Origin: Anthostomella pinea
Lineage: Eukaryota; Ascomycota; Sordariomycetes; Xylariales; Xylariaceae
Direction: 5' to 3'
Length of the DNA: 64,000 bases
Assembly (NCBI GenBank): GCA_963556695.1
Contig: CAUWAG010000004.1
Span: 310,001 to 374,000, forward strand
In this document: piece by piece, positions 10,663 through 21,468 of the stretch
Position numbering within the stretch: position 1 is the first letter of the stretch
Layout: the number at the start of each line of letters is the position of its first letter
Notes under the pieces: model-generated
What the model was told of the DNA's origin: nothing
What the model saw: only the letters and a program-made list of their open reading frames with translations
Databases searched by the model: none
Position numbers and translations under genes: made by a program

Positions 10663-12215
10663 TGCGTGGGTGTGTTTGTGTATGATCGAGTAGGAGACGG
10701 GAAAGAACGAGGCAGTCTCCCGGAAGAAGTGAGGCGACAAGAACCCGTGTGCAAGACCACCTACACACCGCTGAGAAAAGAGAGTGAGGATTGGGATTGG
10801 GCAATTGGAGTCGATCGAATTCAGGTTGAAGTCAGGCTCGATACCGCCGTCTAGGTAGGGAAGGAACAAACGAAGCTTGACTTCCAGTTCTGGAAGCACT
10901 GAGCTTGTTGCGGGCAAACTATTGGTCGGTGTTGCACAACATGAAGGGCGGACAACTCAGGCTCGCACTTGCCAGTTCTTCAACCAATTACCTAAATACG
11001 TATATGTGCATACAGAAGGTAGCACGATGTCCGCGGGTCTGCGCGACATTCACAATGGAAGTTTGATGGTCTGTCTCTGACCCACCTGTACTACCTACCT
11101 ACCCTTTCCTCAGCTCGTCAGGCAGAGCTCTCTTATGGTCAACGGGTGGGCTGTATAAGTACGCCCTCCCATGCGTTGGCTTTCCATTCTGGCAACCGAA
11201 GACCTGCAGAGGCTGGGAGCGATATGCACCCGCAGTCGTCCGGACGAAGCCTTTAATAGTCAGGAATGAGCACGCCTCTGCGCAAGGATGTAAGTTGCAT
11301 GCTGTCCACTTCGATCAATATCTCAATGGTTGAGGTTAATAGCGAGGTCTTTCACTCATACGGCGGTCTTCGATATGCTTTGGAGAAATGCCATGATGCA
11401 TTTCAGCCACTGCAAGCCCTTACCGGTAGACCGTTACATTTGTATACCACCACGATGCCACCACCCGCGGTGAACGTTCATTGATGATCTAGTGTAATTC
11501 TAGTGACTTCGTGTACACCGTTGACCCGCGTTGAGGGCGTAACTGTTATGCCCGTGCCACGGTCCTACTACGCCGGTGAACCCATCAACCCATGCATGCG
11601 AGGGTCAGTCGTCTGCAAATTTCCTACTGAATTCCAACCCTCGTCGGCCAGGTCCTTTCAATAAAATCCCCGCGGAAGCCTGGTGGTGTCGCAACCGACC
11701 CAAACGAGTGGTGGTCGCGAAGCCGTCCCTCCCCGAAGGAGACACGAAGACCTGACCAAGTCTTCCACATCGGCCCTATAGACTAAGGTATAGTCCAAGT
11801 CTAACTCTCGCAGACTACCCTACCGTATGCTGGGGTGTGGCGTGGTTTCTGCAGTCCTCCCACATTGCCTGCCTGCCAGCCCCTAGATTACCCCTGTATA
11901 CCGTCTGAGTGATGGAATACCATATGCTGTGGCCAATTGGTGCTCAGCAATACCACCATTACCACGCAGACCAGGTTGGATCCGGCTTATGTGTGTACCA
12001 ATCGCGGGTCCTATAAGATGTCAGCGCCAGGGGTCCCCCTCTCTGGCCCTCGCTATCTACCCAGATCCCGTCCTGCAGGTGATATACTCCGGACCCACGG
12101 AGAATCTCTCTAATCCCAACCTTCAAACCCACCTTCCGACGGCTTGGGCTCGTTAGCATAGAATCGAGCCTTTCTTCCCTAAGTCTACTTCTTCGAATGA
12201 TATCGGGCCGTCCTC
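10663..12215. other. Long spacer between divergent permease and PTH11-like genes
   Basis: 1.5 kb shared upstream region of two divergent genes. No reading frame with recognisable features. A CTACCTACCTACC run lies near 11091..11103. Confidence 0.5.
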
Positions 12216-13557
12216 ATGATGGCGCTGACTCTGCGTCGCTCCTTTGGCAACGATAACTCGACGACAGGGTCGGAGGTATCATCATCACGGACTCCGACCT
12301 GAATCCTGCCGTCCAGATCGTTACCTGGCTCCTCCTGGCGATTACTTCTCTGATGCTCTGTTTTCGACTATTGACGAGGTTTTTCTTGAAGTCGAACCAA
12401 ACTTTTGGATGGGAAGATCTGTTCATCGTCTCTGCATATGTACGTGCTTTAGTTCGCCGTATTAGTCTCCGAGGGCCGGAGTAGCAGTTGACACATGGGC
12501 AGATATTTGGCCTCGGGAAGTCAGTGACCCTGTTGGTACCAGAGAGCCGGATATTTGGCAAAGACATCGAAGATCTGTCAGTTCATGACCTATCAGTCGG
12601 CTTCAAGGTGAGTCGTAGAGTCTAGTGTCGTGCGAGCATATGTCTGTCCATACTTACCATCGACGTCCAGCTCGAATACGCCAAAGAGCTGTTGTTCCTG
12701 CTTTCCGTAGGGTTCGCCAAACTTTCAGTTTGCTCGAGTCTCCTCGCGTTATCGCCAGACCGGAACCATCGCAACATCACACATGCCCTGGGTCTCTTCA
12801 TCGGACTCTGGATCGTCACGTCGCTATTGACTACGGCCTTCCGATGTGAAACAATGGATCCCTGGGACGGCGGCAACCCAAGTGTATCAACATGGTAAAG
12901 CCTGAATGATGAACGTCAAGGAGGGTCTAGGCTAACCGCAAGCAGCATGCATACCTGAAGTACCAATGCATCACTGATATAATCACCGATGCGATGCTCA
13001 TTGTCCTCCCCATAGGGATCATCTTCCCCCTACACATGCCGTTCAAGACGCGTGCCACTGTGCTCACATTCTTCTCGTCTCGACTACTGTTCGTATACCA
13101 AACATGCCCCCACTCCAGCCTATCATACTGACTGCTCGAAAGGGTTATTGCGGCAACCGTCTGCCAGCTTGTCTACCTGCCTCGCCTTTTCGAAGAGAAC
13201 TACACACTCCGAGCATTCCCATACTACCTCAGTACGCAATTGGTCCAGCTTTTTGGTATATCTACCGCTTGTGTTATCTACTTTTGGCCGTTCCTCCGCT
13301 CGCTGTCGACCGGCCAGATGTGGGCGAACAACACGACGTTCCCTTCGAAGTATGCCTTGTCAAAACTATCGGTGCCGAATCGCAGCGGACAACACGTGAG
13401 CCCCGGTTCGCCCACGGCTAAGGACAGGAGTCGGCGAGATTATATGAAGATCACGGCAGAGAACATCGTCACTTTGACAGTGAGGGCTCCGGGTCCGGAA
13501 CAGGATGTCTCGGAGGGGATGCACAGGTACAAGCAGAGTTGGAATAATGTACCCTGA
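12216..13557 (+). CDS. PTH11-like seven-helix membrane protein (fungal rhodopsin-domain family); possibly frameshifted
   Basis: Integral membrane protein of the PTH11/SAT4-type family, putative surface receptors common in plant-associated fungi. Exons: 12216..12439, 12503..12607, 12671..12894 (or 12883), 12946..13088, and one from about 13141 to 13557. Family segments: IVTWLLLAITSLMLCFRLLT, FGWEDLFIVSAYIFGLG, LLFLLSVGFAKLSVCSSLLA, ITHALGLFIGLWIVTSLLTT, ITDIITDAMLIVLPIGIIF, and a cytoplasmic C-terminus. Two problems: the natural frame for ITDSDLNPAVQIVTW is one base out from the ATG at 12216 (shift near 12271..12276), and the frame giving NPKCINM before exon 4 is one base out near 12878. Introns starting GTATCA at 12276 (41 bases) and 12884 would restore an open frame but delete conserved residues. 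So either a recently broken gene or unusual splicing. Confidence 0.6.
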
Positions 13558-14175
13558 TGAGCATAGAGTTGTCTCTTTGTGCAAGCAGAATTGCAACAGC
13601 ATTTCAAAGCCAAAGCGAGGCCTAGCACAGTATCATGTGTGTTTATTGACAGTGTATGAGTCAACTGAGAGACATCGATCAGACACAAGAGAAAGGTGCA
13701 TCACATATTCGTCCCGAAGACACGTTCAAGTAGTATCATTCACCCACTCGGAGCACATCCCCTTATCGCCAGGCCATTGACAACGCCATCGTCACACAGC
13801 ACCTTGAGTGACACACAGTTATCGTGGCCGGAGAACCTCAACGGATTTGGCCAGGGCCCAGCAGATTCGCCTATACTGGAATTTCCTAGTCGGAAGTAAC
13901 CACAGGCACGTCGTGGATGACAATTGTATCGTCGTTCCTCCCTGCCGACTGTAAATAAGACTCCAGATCACCCGTGGAAATTTCGAAATACTAGAATAAG
14001 CATATAGGAATAAGCAGTTCTGGTTGGATACGCCATTCGTAATGCTTATTCCATGGTGCTTATTCTGATTCGATGAATCTACTGTTGCTGGACGGGCCTC
14101 TCAAGACCACAACGGACCTTCTATGATATCCTCTCCCCCTCGGCCCGCTCCCCCAGGCACGGTACCCCTCTCCCT
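13558..14175. other. Convergent spacer with palindromic element
   Basis: No gene seen. Contains element copy B (13986..14073) between the convergent PTH11-like gene and hydrolase remnant. Confidence 0.5.
13986..14073. repeat. Palindromic MITE-like element, copy B
   Basis: Left end AAATACTAGAATAAGCATAT then AGGAATAAGCAG; right end TTCGTAATGCTTATTCCATG then GTGCTTATTCTG. Compared with copy A at 6221..6306 the ends align over about 30 bases on each side with few mismatches while the centres differ. Same setting: between convergent genes. Confidence 0.7.
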
Positions 14176-14863
14176 TCAAGACGGGTCCCTGCTCGCCAGA
14201 AAGGCGCCGCACAGCCCGATGTAGCGCTCAGTGTCCTCCCAGTGACCCATGTGGCTCGAGTTCTCGAGTGTGACCCAGCGCACGCGCGGGATGGTGTAGA
14301 ACCACGGCTCCATGGCCTTGTCGATGACCTCGTCGTAGCGCCCATTGAGCAGCAGCGTGGGGACGGCGATCTTGTGCGCGGGGCGCCAGCCCTCCCAGTC
14401 CTTGATCCAGCCCCTAAGTTGGAATTCCGAGGGACCTTGGCTGTTGGGCGCGAGGGATGCGTGTCAGCATACGGGTATCTTGTATAGACCCCGTGAAACG
14501 ATGACGGCGGTGCTGGTGGTGCAAGGAGGGCATAGTTGTTGGGGCAGGGGCAGGGGCAGTTAACTGGACATGGGAACTGGGCACGGTGGATGAGATAGGG
14601 GGGGAGGAAAATTGCTCACATTGTCAGATACGCCGTTGGATCACCGGGACGCCGTGCGCCGTGTACAAGGCCGTGAGGGGGGATAGGTACTCGTGGCCGG
14701 CGCCGGGCCCGCCGTGCAGGGCGATGAGGGGCGGCGAGGTGGCGGACGACAGGTCGCCGATGATCTTGTAACAGGTCGTGGAGGGCTCGCCGGTGGGCGT
14801 CGTCCGGGAGACCTCGCTCTCGGTCGTGGGCGGCGTGGGCGGCGCTTCTGCTGATGTTGCCAT
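14176..14863 (-). pseudogene. Alpha/beta hydrolase (proline iminopeptidase type) with internal deletion
   Basis: N-terminal segment (14624..14863) reads to PPLIALHGGPGAGHEYLSPL, with the HGGPG oxyanion motif of proline iminopeptidase-like hydrolases. The C-terminal segment (14176 to about 14440) reads IKDWEGWRPAHKIAVPTLLL, then NGRYDEVIDKAMEPWF with the acid residue, and VRWVTLENSSHMGHW with the catalytic His. Between them only ~190 non-coding bases remain, where about 130 residues with the G-x-S-x-G nucleophile elbow and the cap domain are expected. An intron could join the pieces formally (GTGAGC at about 14619, several AG), but the product would lack the nucleophile. I infer a dead gene produced by an internal deletion; family identity is solid. 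Confidence 0.7.
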
Positions 14864-15873
14864 GGTGGACGGACGTATGGGTGTGTATGTGTGTGTGCGT
14901 GGGAATACTCGAGAGAGCTCGCAATAGCCTACGTGCGTGGCGAAATCTCGGGGTGGGGACTTAGAAGAGAGCTGAAGCTGAAGTTTGATACTACGACAGA
15001 AAATTGTCTGGTGTAAGCGGGTGTTTATGGATGGGATGTTGAGATCTGGAATGAATGGTGATGTGCTCGAACTAAACCGTTTATCAGCAGACTTGCAACA
15101 AGATTGATCGTTGTTGCCCGGTTAGAAAATTCGTCAGTTTGGAAGGTACGAACTTTTGAGCAACTGTTGACTGGAATCGCCAAGAGCTGGCTGGTATGGT
15201 TGTGCCTACCTAGACCAAATGATGCAAAATAGAATGCACGCAGCGAGGAAGTAGCGACCCGCGCAGTCTGGCCGAGCTTCGTCTGGCAACCACAGCAACC
15301 GGCAATTACAGCCAGACGGGTGTCGGGGTACACGAATAAGGGGAAGCAGGGGGTGAGCACCCTACAACGATGCTTCATGCAGGTCCGGGTTGCATTCGTG
15401 GCAGACAGAGCCTTGTGGATGATGATGATGACGAGGCGAGGTTGGCAGGATGTCCTACGATACTACAGCACTGCCAGCGTTCGACGCTGCGCGGGAAGGA
15501 TCGAAAGTACCACCCACCCGAGCCATTATAACAAGCATAAGGGTTGTGCATATGACCTGCTGTGTGACCACGACCTGCAGAGCACTTTTCGTCGAGTTAG
15601 TATTGGTCCCCTGCCAGGGGTTGACCAAACCCCTCGGGTTGCAGGATGGTTGCGTCGTATCCCGGGGGCTGCTGCCACCAATAGGGGGGAGGTTTGGAGG
15701 ACTCAGGGCTCTGGGAACGGGTGATTGCCTGCCGCCACGGAAACTCACTTGTACACGGATCCCGTCATATTGCACGCTCACAAACCGGTGAACTAATAAC
15801 GACTGCTTCTACGTTGCTACATTGAAACGAGGTATCTTGAGCTATTCAGCTGGCCCCTAACTTATGGTTAGTT
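14864..15873. other. Spacer, no gene seen
   Basis: About 1 kb between two reverse-strand genes. Overlapping frames on both strands at 15320..15791 have no protein-like features. Confidence 0.5.
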
Positions 15874-16945
15874 CTACCTCCCCCCTATTCGATCAACTTT
15901 GTTCGATTCGTAAGGCCCCGGGAGATAATTATACTGCCCCGGCACAAGCGCCCTTTCCCGAGCCCAGCTATCCAAGCTGTCCCACTTCACACACTTCGCC
16001 TCGTGATTCGACGTCAGATCCTTGCTCAGCGGCGTTTTGGCATCGTCATGCCACAGAGCAGTGTAGACCGCCGTGTTGGCAATGGCACATGAGCGCCTGG
16101 CGGATCGAGTCGATGCAATGGTCTGGGCAGCACGCGTTTGTCAGTCAGCATGATTGACCGCCCCTTCCGTAAACAAACTCTTTCTTTAGGGCAGAATTTG
16201 GATGAGTAGATGGTTGGTTGATTACCTGAGTGCTCCGTGGAGAAGGCGTCCGGGTGCTTGGTTTCCGCGAGATGCGGCCCGTAATAGCCCCAGTGCAGGG
16301 CCCGCCGCAGGTTGTTGAGACAGTGCATGTGGTGGAAGACGCCCAGAACGCCGGCGTAGTCGCCGCCGCTGATCCGGAGTCGTTCCGTCTTGTTCTCGTG
16401 GGCGAGGTCCATCTCGTCTGCTGTGACTCTTACATTGCGTGCTGTCGGCGAATTGGTCAGCTTGCTGTGTGTTTTCTAAGGAGGTGGGAACTAGGGGAAC
16501 TGGTGTATGGTGGGCCTCTCCTTACCGTAGAGGAAGTTGTCCCATACGGCGTCCAGCTCCTCGGATGGCTCTTGCTTCCATGGATGCTCATAGGCGTACC
16601 ATTCTTGTCTGTCTTCGTACTCTAGGAAGGGGTCGGCAAGGGCTTGATCATCGTCAGCAGGCTCGTGGGTATGGGTTTTGGGGTAGACATACTGGAATGG
16701 GCGTCGTGCACATCATCGTTTATGCTTTCCTTCGGCTCAGCACGCTTCGAGGCGATATCTACAGTCTGAAGCACCGCGATATATAGGAGCAACGCGAGTA
16801 TTGCTAACGACAGAGCATTCGTGCGAATCCACGAGCCCGCTAATCGACTATTATGTCTCTCAGTGGACCCGTCGAAATGGCTGTCACTGTAGCCATCAGC
16901 CTGCTCAAGCAGGCGATCCTTGGACTCTGAGGAGTAGTTCTCCAT
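15874..16945 (-). CDS. UstYa-family oxidase (DUF3328), RiPP/mycotoxin maturation type; late frameshift
   Basis: UstYa-like proteins are membrane-anchored, metal-dependent oxidases that cyclise fungal ribosomal peptides and act in other toxin pathways. Exons: 16763..16945, 16526..16691, 16226..16441, and from 16122 downward. The N-terminus is cytoplasmic, followed by a membrane helix (ALSLAILALLLYIAVLQ, about residues 44-60). Residues FLEYEDRQEWYAYEHPWKQ and ELDAVWDNFLYG precede the first copper-type motif HHMHC (in GVFHHMHCLNNLRR). The second, HSDHC, spans the last intron and runs into IDSIRQALMCH. Right after MCH the frame is broken by one extra base at 16081/16082. As written, translation stops at 16046 (about 213 residues); the other frame runs on with a conserved-looking tail to TAG at 15874..15876. 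The boundary of exons 1 and 2 is the least certain. Divergent from the repeat-peptide gene at 17976. Confidence 0.8.
16081..16082 (-). other. Apparent one-base insertion in the UstYa-family gene
   Basis: Reverse-strand reading CTCATGTGCCAT, T, GCCAACACGGCG. Removing one T would keep a single frame for about 70 more codons to 15874. No GT-AG pair nearby can fix it. Confidence 0.55.
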
Positions 16946-17975
16946 GTTGACTTGGATAGGAGGGGGAGTACCTCGAGAATCGACTTGGAGAATCCACTTG
17001 AGCTTCGAAGTTGAGAGCTGTGACCAACTTGTGTCTGATGAGCAGTGTTCTTGTTTGCTCTCATATACAGGCTATAGCCCGTGTGTGACTCGGAGCAGCC
17101 GTTCCAGTCAAAACTCTGCGAATTCGATTGCCCCAGCTGGGCTGTTATCTGGTCAGTATTTGCCAGTCAGCAGAGCCTGCCTATCCCTTATGCCGTGCGG
17201 CCACCCGGTCTCGAGTAAGGGCGAGTCCTATGTGCCTTATCGTTGACGTGGTTACGAGGGATGCCGCGTCGCATGAGTATGTATGCAACTATCCAGGCCG
17301 CGGAAAACCTTCCTGGTCCGGATTCCCTTCAAGAAGCGTGTTACGATTGGCCAACGGGCCGCAATAGCCCCCGATTGGTGAGGTTCGCCCGTGCGTCATG
17401 GTGGTATATAGGGCTCCAGCCAACAAGATCGAACGTCCCACGATGTCGGATGCGTATAGCCGGCCTCAAAAAGCAAATAGTTTGGCTTGGTAGCCTCAGT
17501 CCCACGCACCACCACTTCGTGGCGACCTGATATCAGTGAGATGCACCATCGAATCCAGCGGTTACGATAACCCGTTGGGCTGCTCGGTGTCCAACCGCGA
17601 GGCTTTGCCGTCTTATGTCCCAACGAAGCCAGTGAAGGGGTCATCATTGTGTTCCGTTCAGCTCAGGAGTCTGCCTGTACAGCACCGACAACTACTCGAC
17701 GTTGGGCGCGGACCGCCCGCTCGGAAGTAATAATTATGGTGCGACGCTGGGACGGGCCCACGTAGCATCGATACAACATGCGTAGGACAAACATGACATA
17801 GGCTTTCACCGCATATGCCCATGATATAACGGTACGAGATCCACATCCCCTCAAGAAGGGAAGATCAATAAGCCTTTCTGCCCGCTTGCCCCCTTACCAC
17901 AGTACGAGCGCCCTTGACTCCTTGCCCGACTTCCATCAACGACCATAAACCGTCTGCTTCCCCGAAACCGAGACA
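16946..17975. promoter_or_regulatory. Shared upstream region of the UstYa-family and repeat-peptide genes
   Basis: About 1.0 kb between two divergent genes, the position expected for a bidirectional promoter. No coding frame accepted. The last 100 bases before the peptide gene are C/T-rich. No factor site can be named with confidence. Confidence 0.4.
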
Positions 17976-18262
17976 ATGCTGTCCAAGGTCATGCTCTGCG
18001 CCCTCGTGGGGTCGATGGCCGCAGCCTCTCCTATCAACTTCAGTGCGTAACTTCCACGACTTAGCCATCGGGCTTGGGAGAATTTTACTGACGCTATTTA
18101 GGGAGCTTTTTCGATGATTCTATTGTCATCCACGACGTCCCCGTAAAAATGGCACCATCTCGAGACGACACTATCGTCATCCACGATGTCCCGGTAGCGA
18201 ACTTCAGCGATGACACGATTGTCATCCATGATGTGCCGGTACGGGCGAGTACGGAGACTTAG
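17976..18262 (+). CDS. Secreted repeat peptide, candidate RiPP precursor (three DD(S/T)IVIHDVPV units)
   Basis: Two exons, 17976..18042 and 18102..18262, with a 59-base intron (GTGCGT to TTTAG, branch TACTGACG), giving 75 residues. Residues 1-18 form a clear signal peptide (Lys4, hydrophobic VMLCALVGSMAAA, Ala-x-Ala end). The mature part is three copies of an 11-residue unit, DDSIVIHDVPV, DDTIVIHDVPV, DDTIVIHDVPV, separated by short unlike linkers (KMAPSR, ANFS) and ending RASTET. The units at 18113..18145, 18164..18196 and 18209..18241 differ almost only at synonymous sites. A signal peptide plus repeated near-identical cores, next to a UstYa-family gene, is the plan of dikaritin RiPP precursors. 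Differences: no KR/RR Kex2 pairs (only single Lys/Arg beside units) and no Tyr in the core. Alternatives: a secreted repeat effector or a cell-wall repeat peptide. Confidence 0.7.
18113..18241 (+). repeat. Three 33-base units encoding the repeated 11-residue peptide
   Basis: Units at 18113..18145, 18164..18196 and 18209..18241, separated by 18 and 12 bases. Units 2 and 3 differ at 5 positions, all third-codon and silent; units 1 and 2 differ at 6, of which 5 are silent and one is Ser/Thr. The spacers do not resemble each other. Confidence 0.9.
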
Positions 18263-18440
18263 GAGGGCTGAGTATATCTCCATAGAACAAGCAGACCCTC
18301 TTCAACCTCGAATAATTCAAAAATGCTCGTTGCCGCTGGAACACGGAAGCATGCATCCGTCTATCTATAAGGTATCTCCGCCATGGTAATGCATGTTGTA
18401 GGTACGCACAAAACAATCAATGTGTGCCGTCTTCAACCGT

Positions 18441-20348
18441 CTATAATACAGAGGGGATGCCACCTCCTTGCTGCGCGGTGTTCAGTCCTACGACCCTCTG
18501 GATGCTCAGCCAGAGCTCGAATGCCTCGAGTTTCAGCTCCACCCTCAGGTAGCCCATCCACGCGTTCAAGAGCCGAAACGCATTTCCTGGCCAGAACAGG
18601 CTTCCGGGTCGCTCTCTGATCTCTTCAACCTGCTCCCGCAACACCGTGCGGGCGCAGTAGCGCGCTAGGATCATGAAGGTGCGCATTGGGCCCTGGCGAG
18701 TGTGCAGGTTCTCATCGAGACTGCGCGTCAAGTCGTTCGTCTTGAGAATGAGGAGGATGATGCGCGGGACCTGGCCGAGCATGGTGACTAAGTCGGATAG
18801 CAAACCCTCCTGCAGCGCGTCGCCCATCGTCTTCTTCTCCTTTTCGGACCGCGTTTTCGTTATCGACGAGCGGACTACCGTGTAGTCGCGGCCGGTGATG
18901 GCACTGGCGAAAAGGGGGAATTGTTCCTCCGTGACACCGGCCACTTCGTGGGCGTACTTCTTCATGCGGTCCATGTCTCCATCAATGACTGCCAGCCACA
19001 TCTTGGCATACGAGCGCTGCAGATCTTCTGGTATGACTCGGTACAAGCCGTGGTCGTAAAGAATGATCTCGAAGTTGGCACCCCCTTTTCTTTTCCGGGT
19101 CGTCTTTCGAATCGCGATGTTGCCACCATGTGGGTCGCAGTGCAGAGGCGCGTTTTTCCCAAAGATCATCTCGTTGAAGATATGTGACAGCGTGGCAGAG
19201 ACTTCGTCGCGATCGATGTGGTTTGAGTCTAGAAAGTCGAGATCGTCCAGACGACTGCCGGACTCCTTGGCCATGACCAGAATGCGCTTCTTCGCCCATA
19301 TAACGTCGGGTATCACCAGGGGCAGCTCTGGTCGTTGTGCAAAGTGTTGCTGTGTGCGGATCGCGTTGGCCGCCTCGAGCTGAAAGTCTAGTTCTTGTGG
19401 TAACGACACTTCCATCTCTGCCGACAGCCATTCCAGGTCGTATTCAGGAAAGAACCGCTTGAGCGTCGAGAAGGTGAAGGCTGTCAGCTTCATATCAAGA
19501 GGCGCCCACTGCGCCAGTCCGGGATGCTGAACTTTGACGGCAACTCTCTGGCCGGAATCCTTGACAGTCGCCAGATGGACCTGCGCAAGAGAAGCTGCCC
19601 CGATCGGCTCCTCCGCGAATTCCGAGAAATAGTCTTTGAGGTCCTCGCCGGTATCGCGTCGAAACATGGCCTCGATCGACTCGAACGAAGACACAGGGCA
19701 CTTATCTTGCAAGGGTATGAAGGTACTCGTCCACTCGTATGGTAGTAAATATGTCATTGCGCTCTGCCTGCAGTTAGCCAGTGCCCCTGACATTCCTGGA
19801 CCAGATGACTATACCAGATGCTGTCCCAACTTAATGAAAATGCCTCCATTCTTCTCCAAGACTCTCAATGTCCGCTCAGCACATCGCTTATGGCATTGTT
19901 TCAACAGGGTGTCCTGCTCGGCAGGATCCTCGGCCTTGTCGCGTCGGTTCAAGGAGGTTCGGTAGCTAGTGTTCGAGTTAGCTACCGAGTGACTGATAGA
20001 CGTCCGCCCGCCGAGCCAACGGATGGCTTACTCGTTGATGCAGATAGCCAGGGTCGTGGCAACTCTGCCCGCCCGTTCTGTGGCTTCGTATCCATATTTT
20101 ATGTCGTCGGTAAAAGCCAACACTCCAGCACCGGCCGCGCCAGTTGCCGTGGCGGTCAAGATGGCAGTTTTGGCTCTTGGGGGCTTCGATATTCGTCTCG
20201 AATAGGCGGACGGGCCTGTGGCGTACTTTCGGGACAAGGATTGATGTGTCGGTTTAGAACGAGCGAGGACTTGCGTGCGGCAACTGGTGCAGGTCCAAGG
20301 CGCGTTGCTCGCAATGCGGCTCAGGGGGTTGATGGAGCTAGTCTTCAT
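18441..20348 (-). CDS. ABC1/ADCK (UbiB-type) atypical kinase, mitochondrial
   Basis: Atypical protein-kinase-like ATPase of the ABC1/ADCK family, mitochondrial proteins for coenzyme Q and lipid homeostasis (the yeast Mcp2/human ADCK1 branch is my best guess). Exons 20032..20348, 19815..19965 and 18441..19763 give 596 residues. The N-terminus is Arg/Ser/Thr-rich with CxxC and a hydrophobic Ala-rich stretch (TAILTATATGAAGAGVLAF), fitting import and membrane anchoring. Family motifs: KxGQ as GGIFIKLGQHLSAM, the modified A-rich loop IGAASLAQVHLATV, VAVKVQHPGL with the ATP-site Lys, QELDFQLEAANA, LHCDPHGGNIAI and the DFG-like LYDHGLYR. All are intact. It neighbours the repeat-peptide gene, convergent, but is a housekeeping gene and unlikely to be part of that pathway. 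Confidence 0.92.
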
Positions 20349-21468
20349 GGCGACAAGAGCAACGACTGCAGAATTGGACCACTATTCATAGCAAGAAGAT
20401 ATTCGGAACATATTGTTGTTGTCACGATATTGAAGCCCTGTAATGTTGTGTCTCCTGAAGAAGTGGAACCTTGAAACGATACAAATGTGTTGGGATTGCC
20501 TAATAAAAAGTCGCAAACGTCGGGTTTTCCTTCTAACTAGGAGGCACGGGCGTCGGACCCGATTGCAGGGGGTGGCAGCGATCGGACAAGCCCGGCGACG
20601 GCAGCGTCATGATAGACAGGGGTAAACATGGGTAAAGAGGTAACCCGATACAAGCATTGACGGTTGACCTACTGCTGTGCCTTTTGGTAGCTTTCCCAGA
20701 TGCTGACAAATCACAAGTCTTGTTATAATCTATCAGTGGTCTGGGTGGTGCTTGATTAAAAGGTCGGATGGAAAGGATTCCATCCGAGATGTATCTAAAT
20801 ACCTAAATTACAGTGGTGAGGTACCTGGGGCAACAAAGGGTTGCCAGGCAGCCTTCATCAGGTAACCTCCAACATATCTGGTGGGGTTCCAGAATACTCC
20901 ATATGGGTCCATGCACTGGATCCACACTGCTGTGGCTCTTCAGCCCCATTTCCAGCCACAATGACGGATGGGTCACGGACCAGGGTACAAGGTACCTTGG
21001 AACCCAACTGGTACCCGTTTGTACCAGATTCGTACCCAACTGGGATGATAGCTACTTCTAGGATGGGGACACCACCCATCCTTTCTTTCAATTAAGCAAC
21101 TTCCAGAATCCAGACCAATAGCCACCATTCGTGACCTTGGTCCTGATTCTGGAACCGCTACCCACAAGGCACACTGCTCGCTGCTGTGGCTTGTGAACCA
21201 CGTGGATGGATTCGCCTCAGACATGTGGGGTTCAGTAGCCTCTTTACGCGTCGTGCCCCCGCTTTGGTGCATGACATCAGAGAGCCCGGGGTTCGCGTCT
21301 CTGTTTGTCTCTTCGCGCGCTTTGGCAGGCCGTTCTTTGAACAACTCCGGTCAGAGTCAGACTTCAAGCCGCCACCCAAACGACTAAACAACAACCCACC
21401 CTACCAATATTGCTTGCTGTACACCACCTCCGTCGAATTTTGTACCATTTCATACCTGAGAAGACGAG
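20349..21468. other. Spacer between divergent genes, no gene seen
   Basis: Contains a cluster of GGTACC/GTACC words at 20819..21035 (including ACCCAACTGG twice, at about 21002 and 21037) with no coding or regular repeat structure that I can define. Confidence 0.45.

Noticed and set aside
20816..21040. Cluster of GGTACC words
   Set aside because: No regular period, no inverted-repeat ends and no coding frame; left as unexplained composition.
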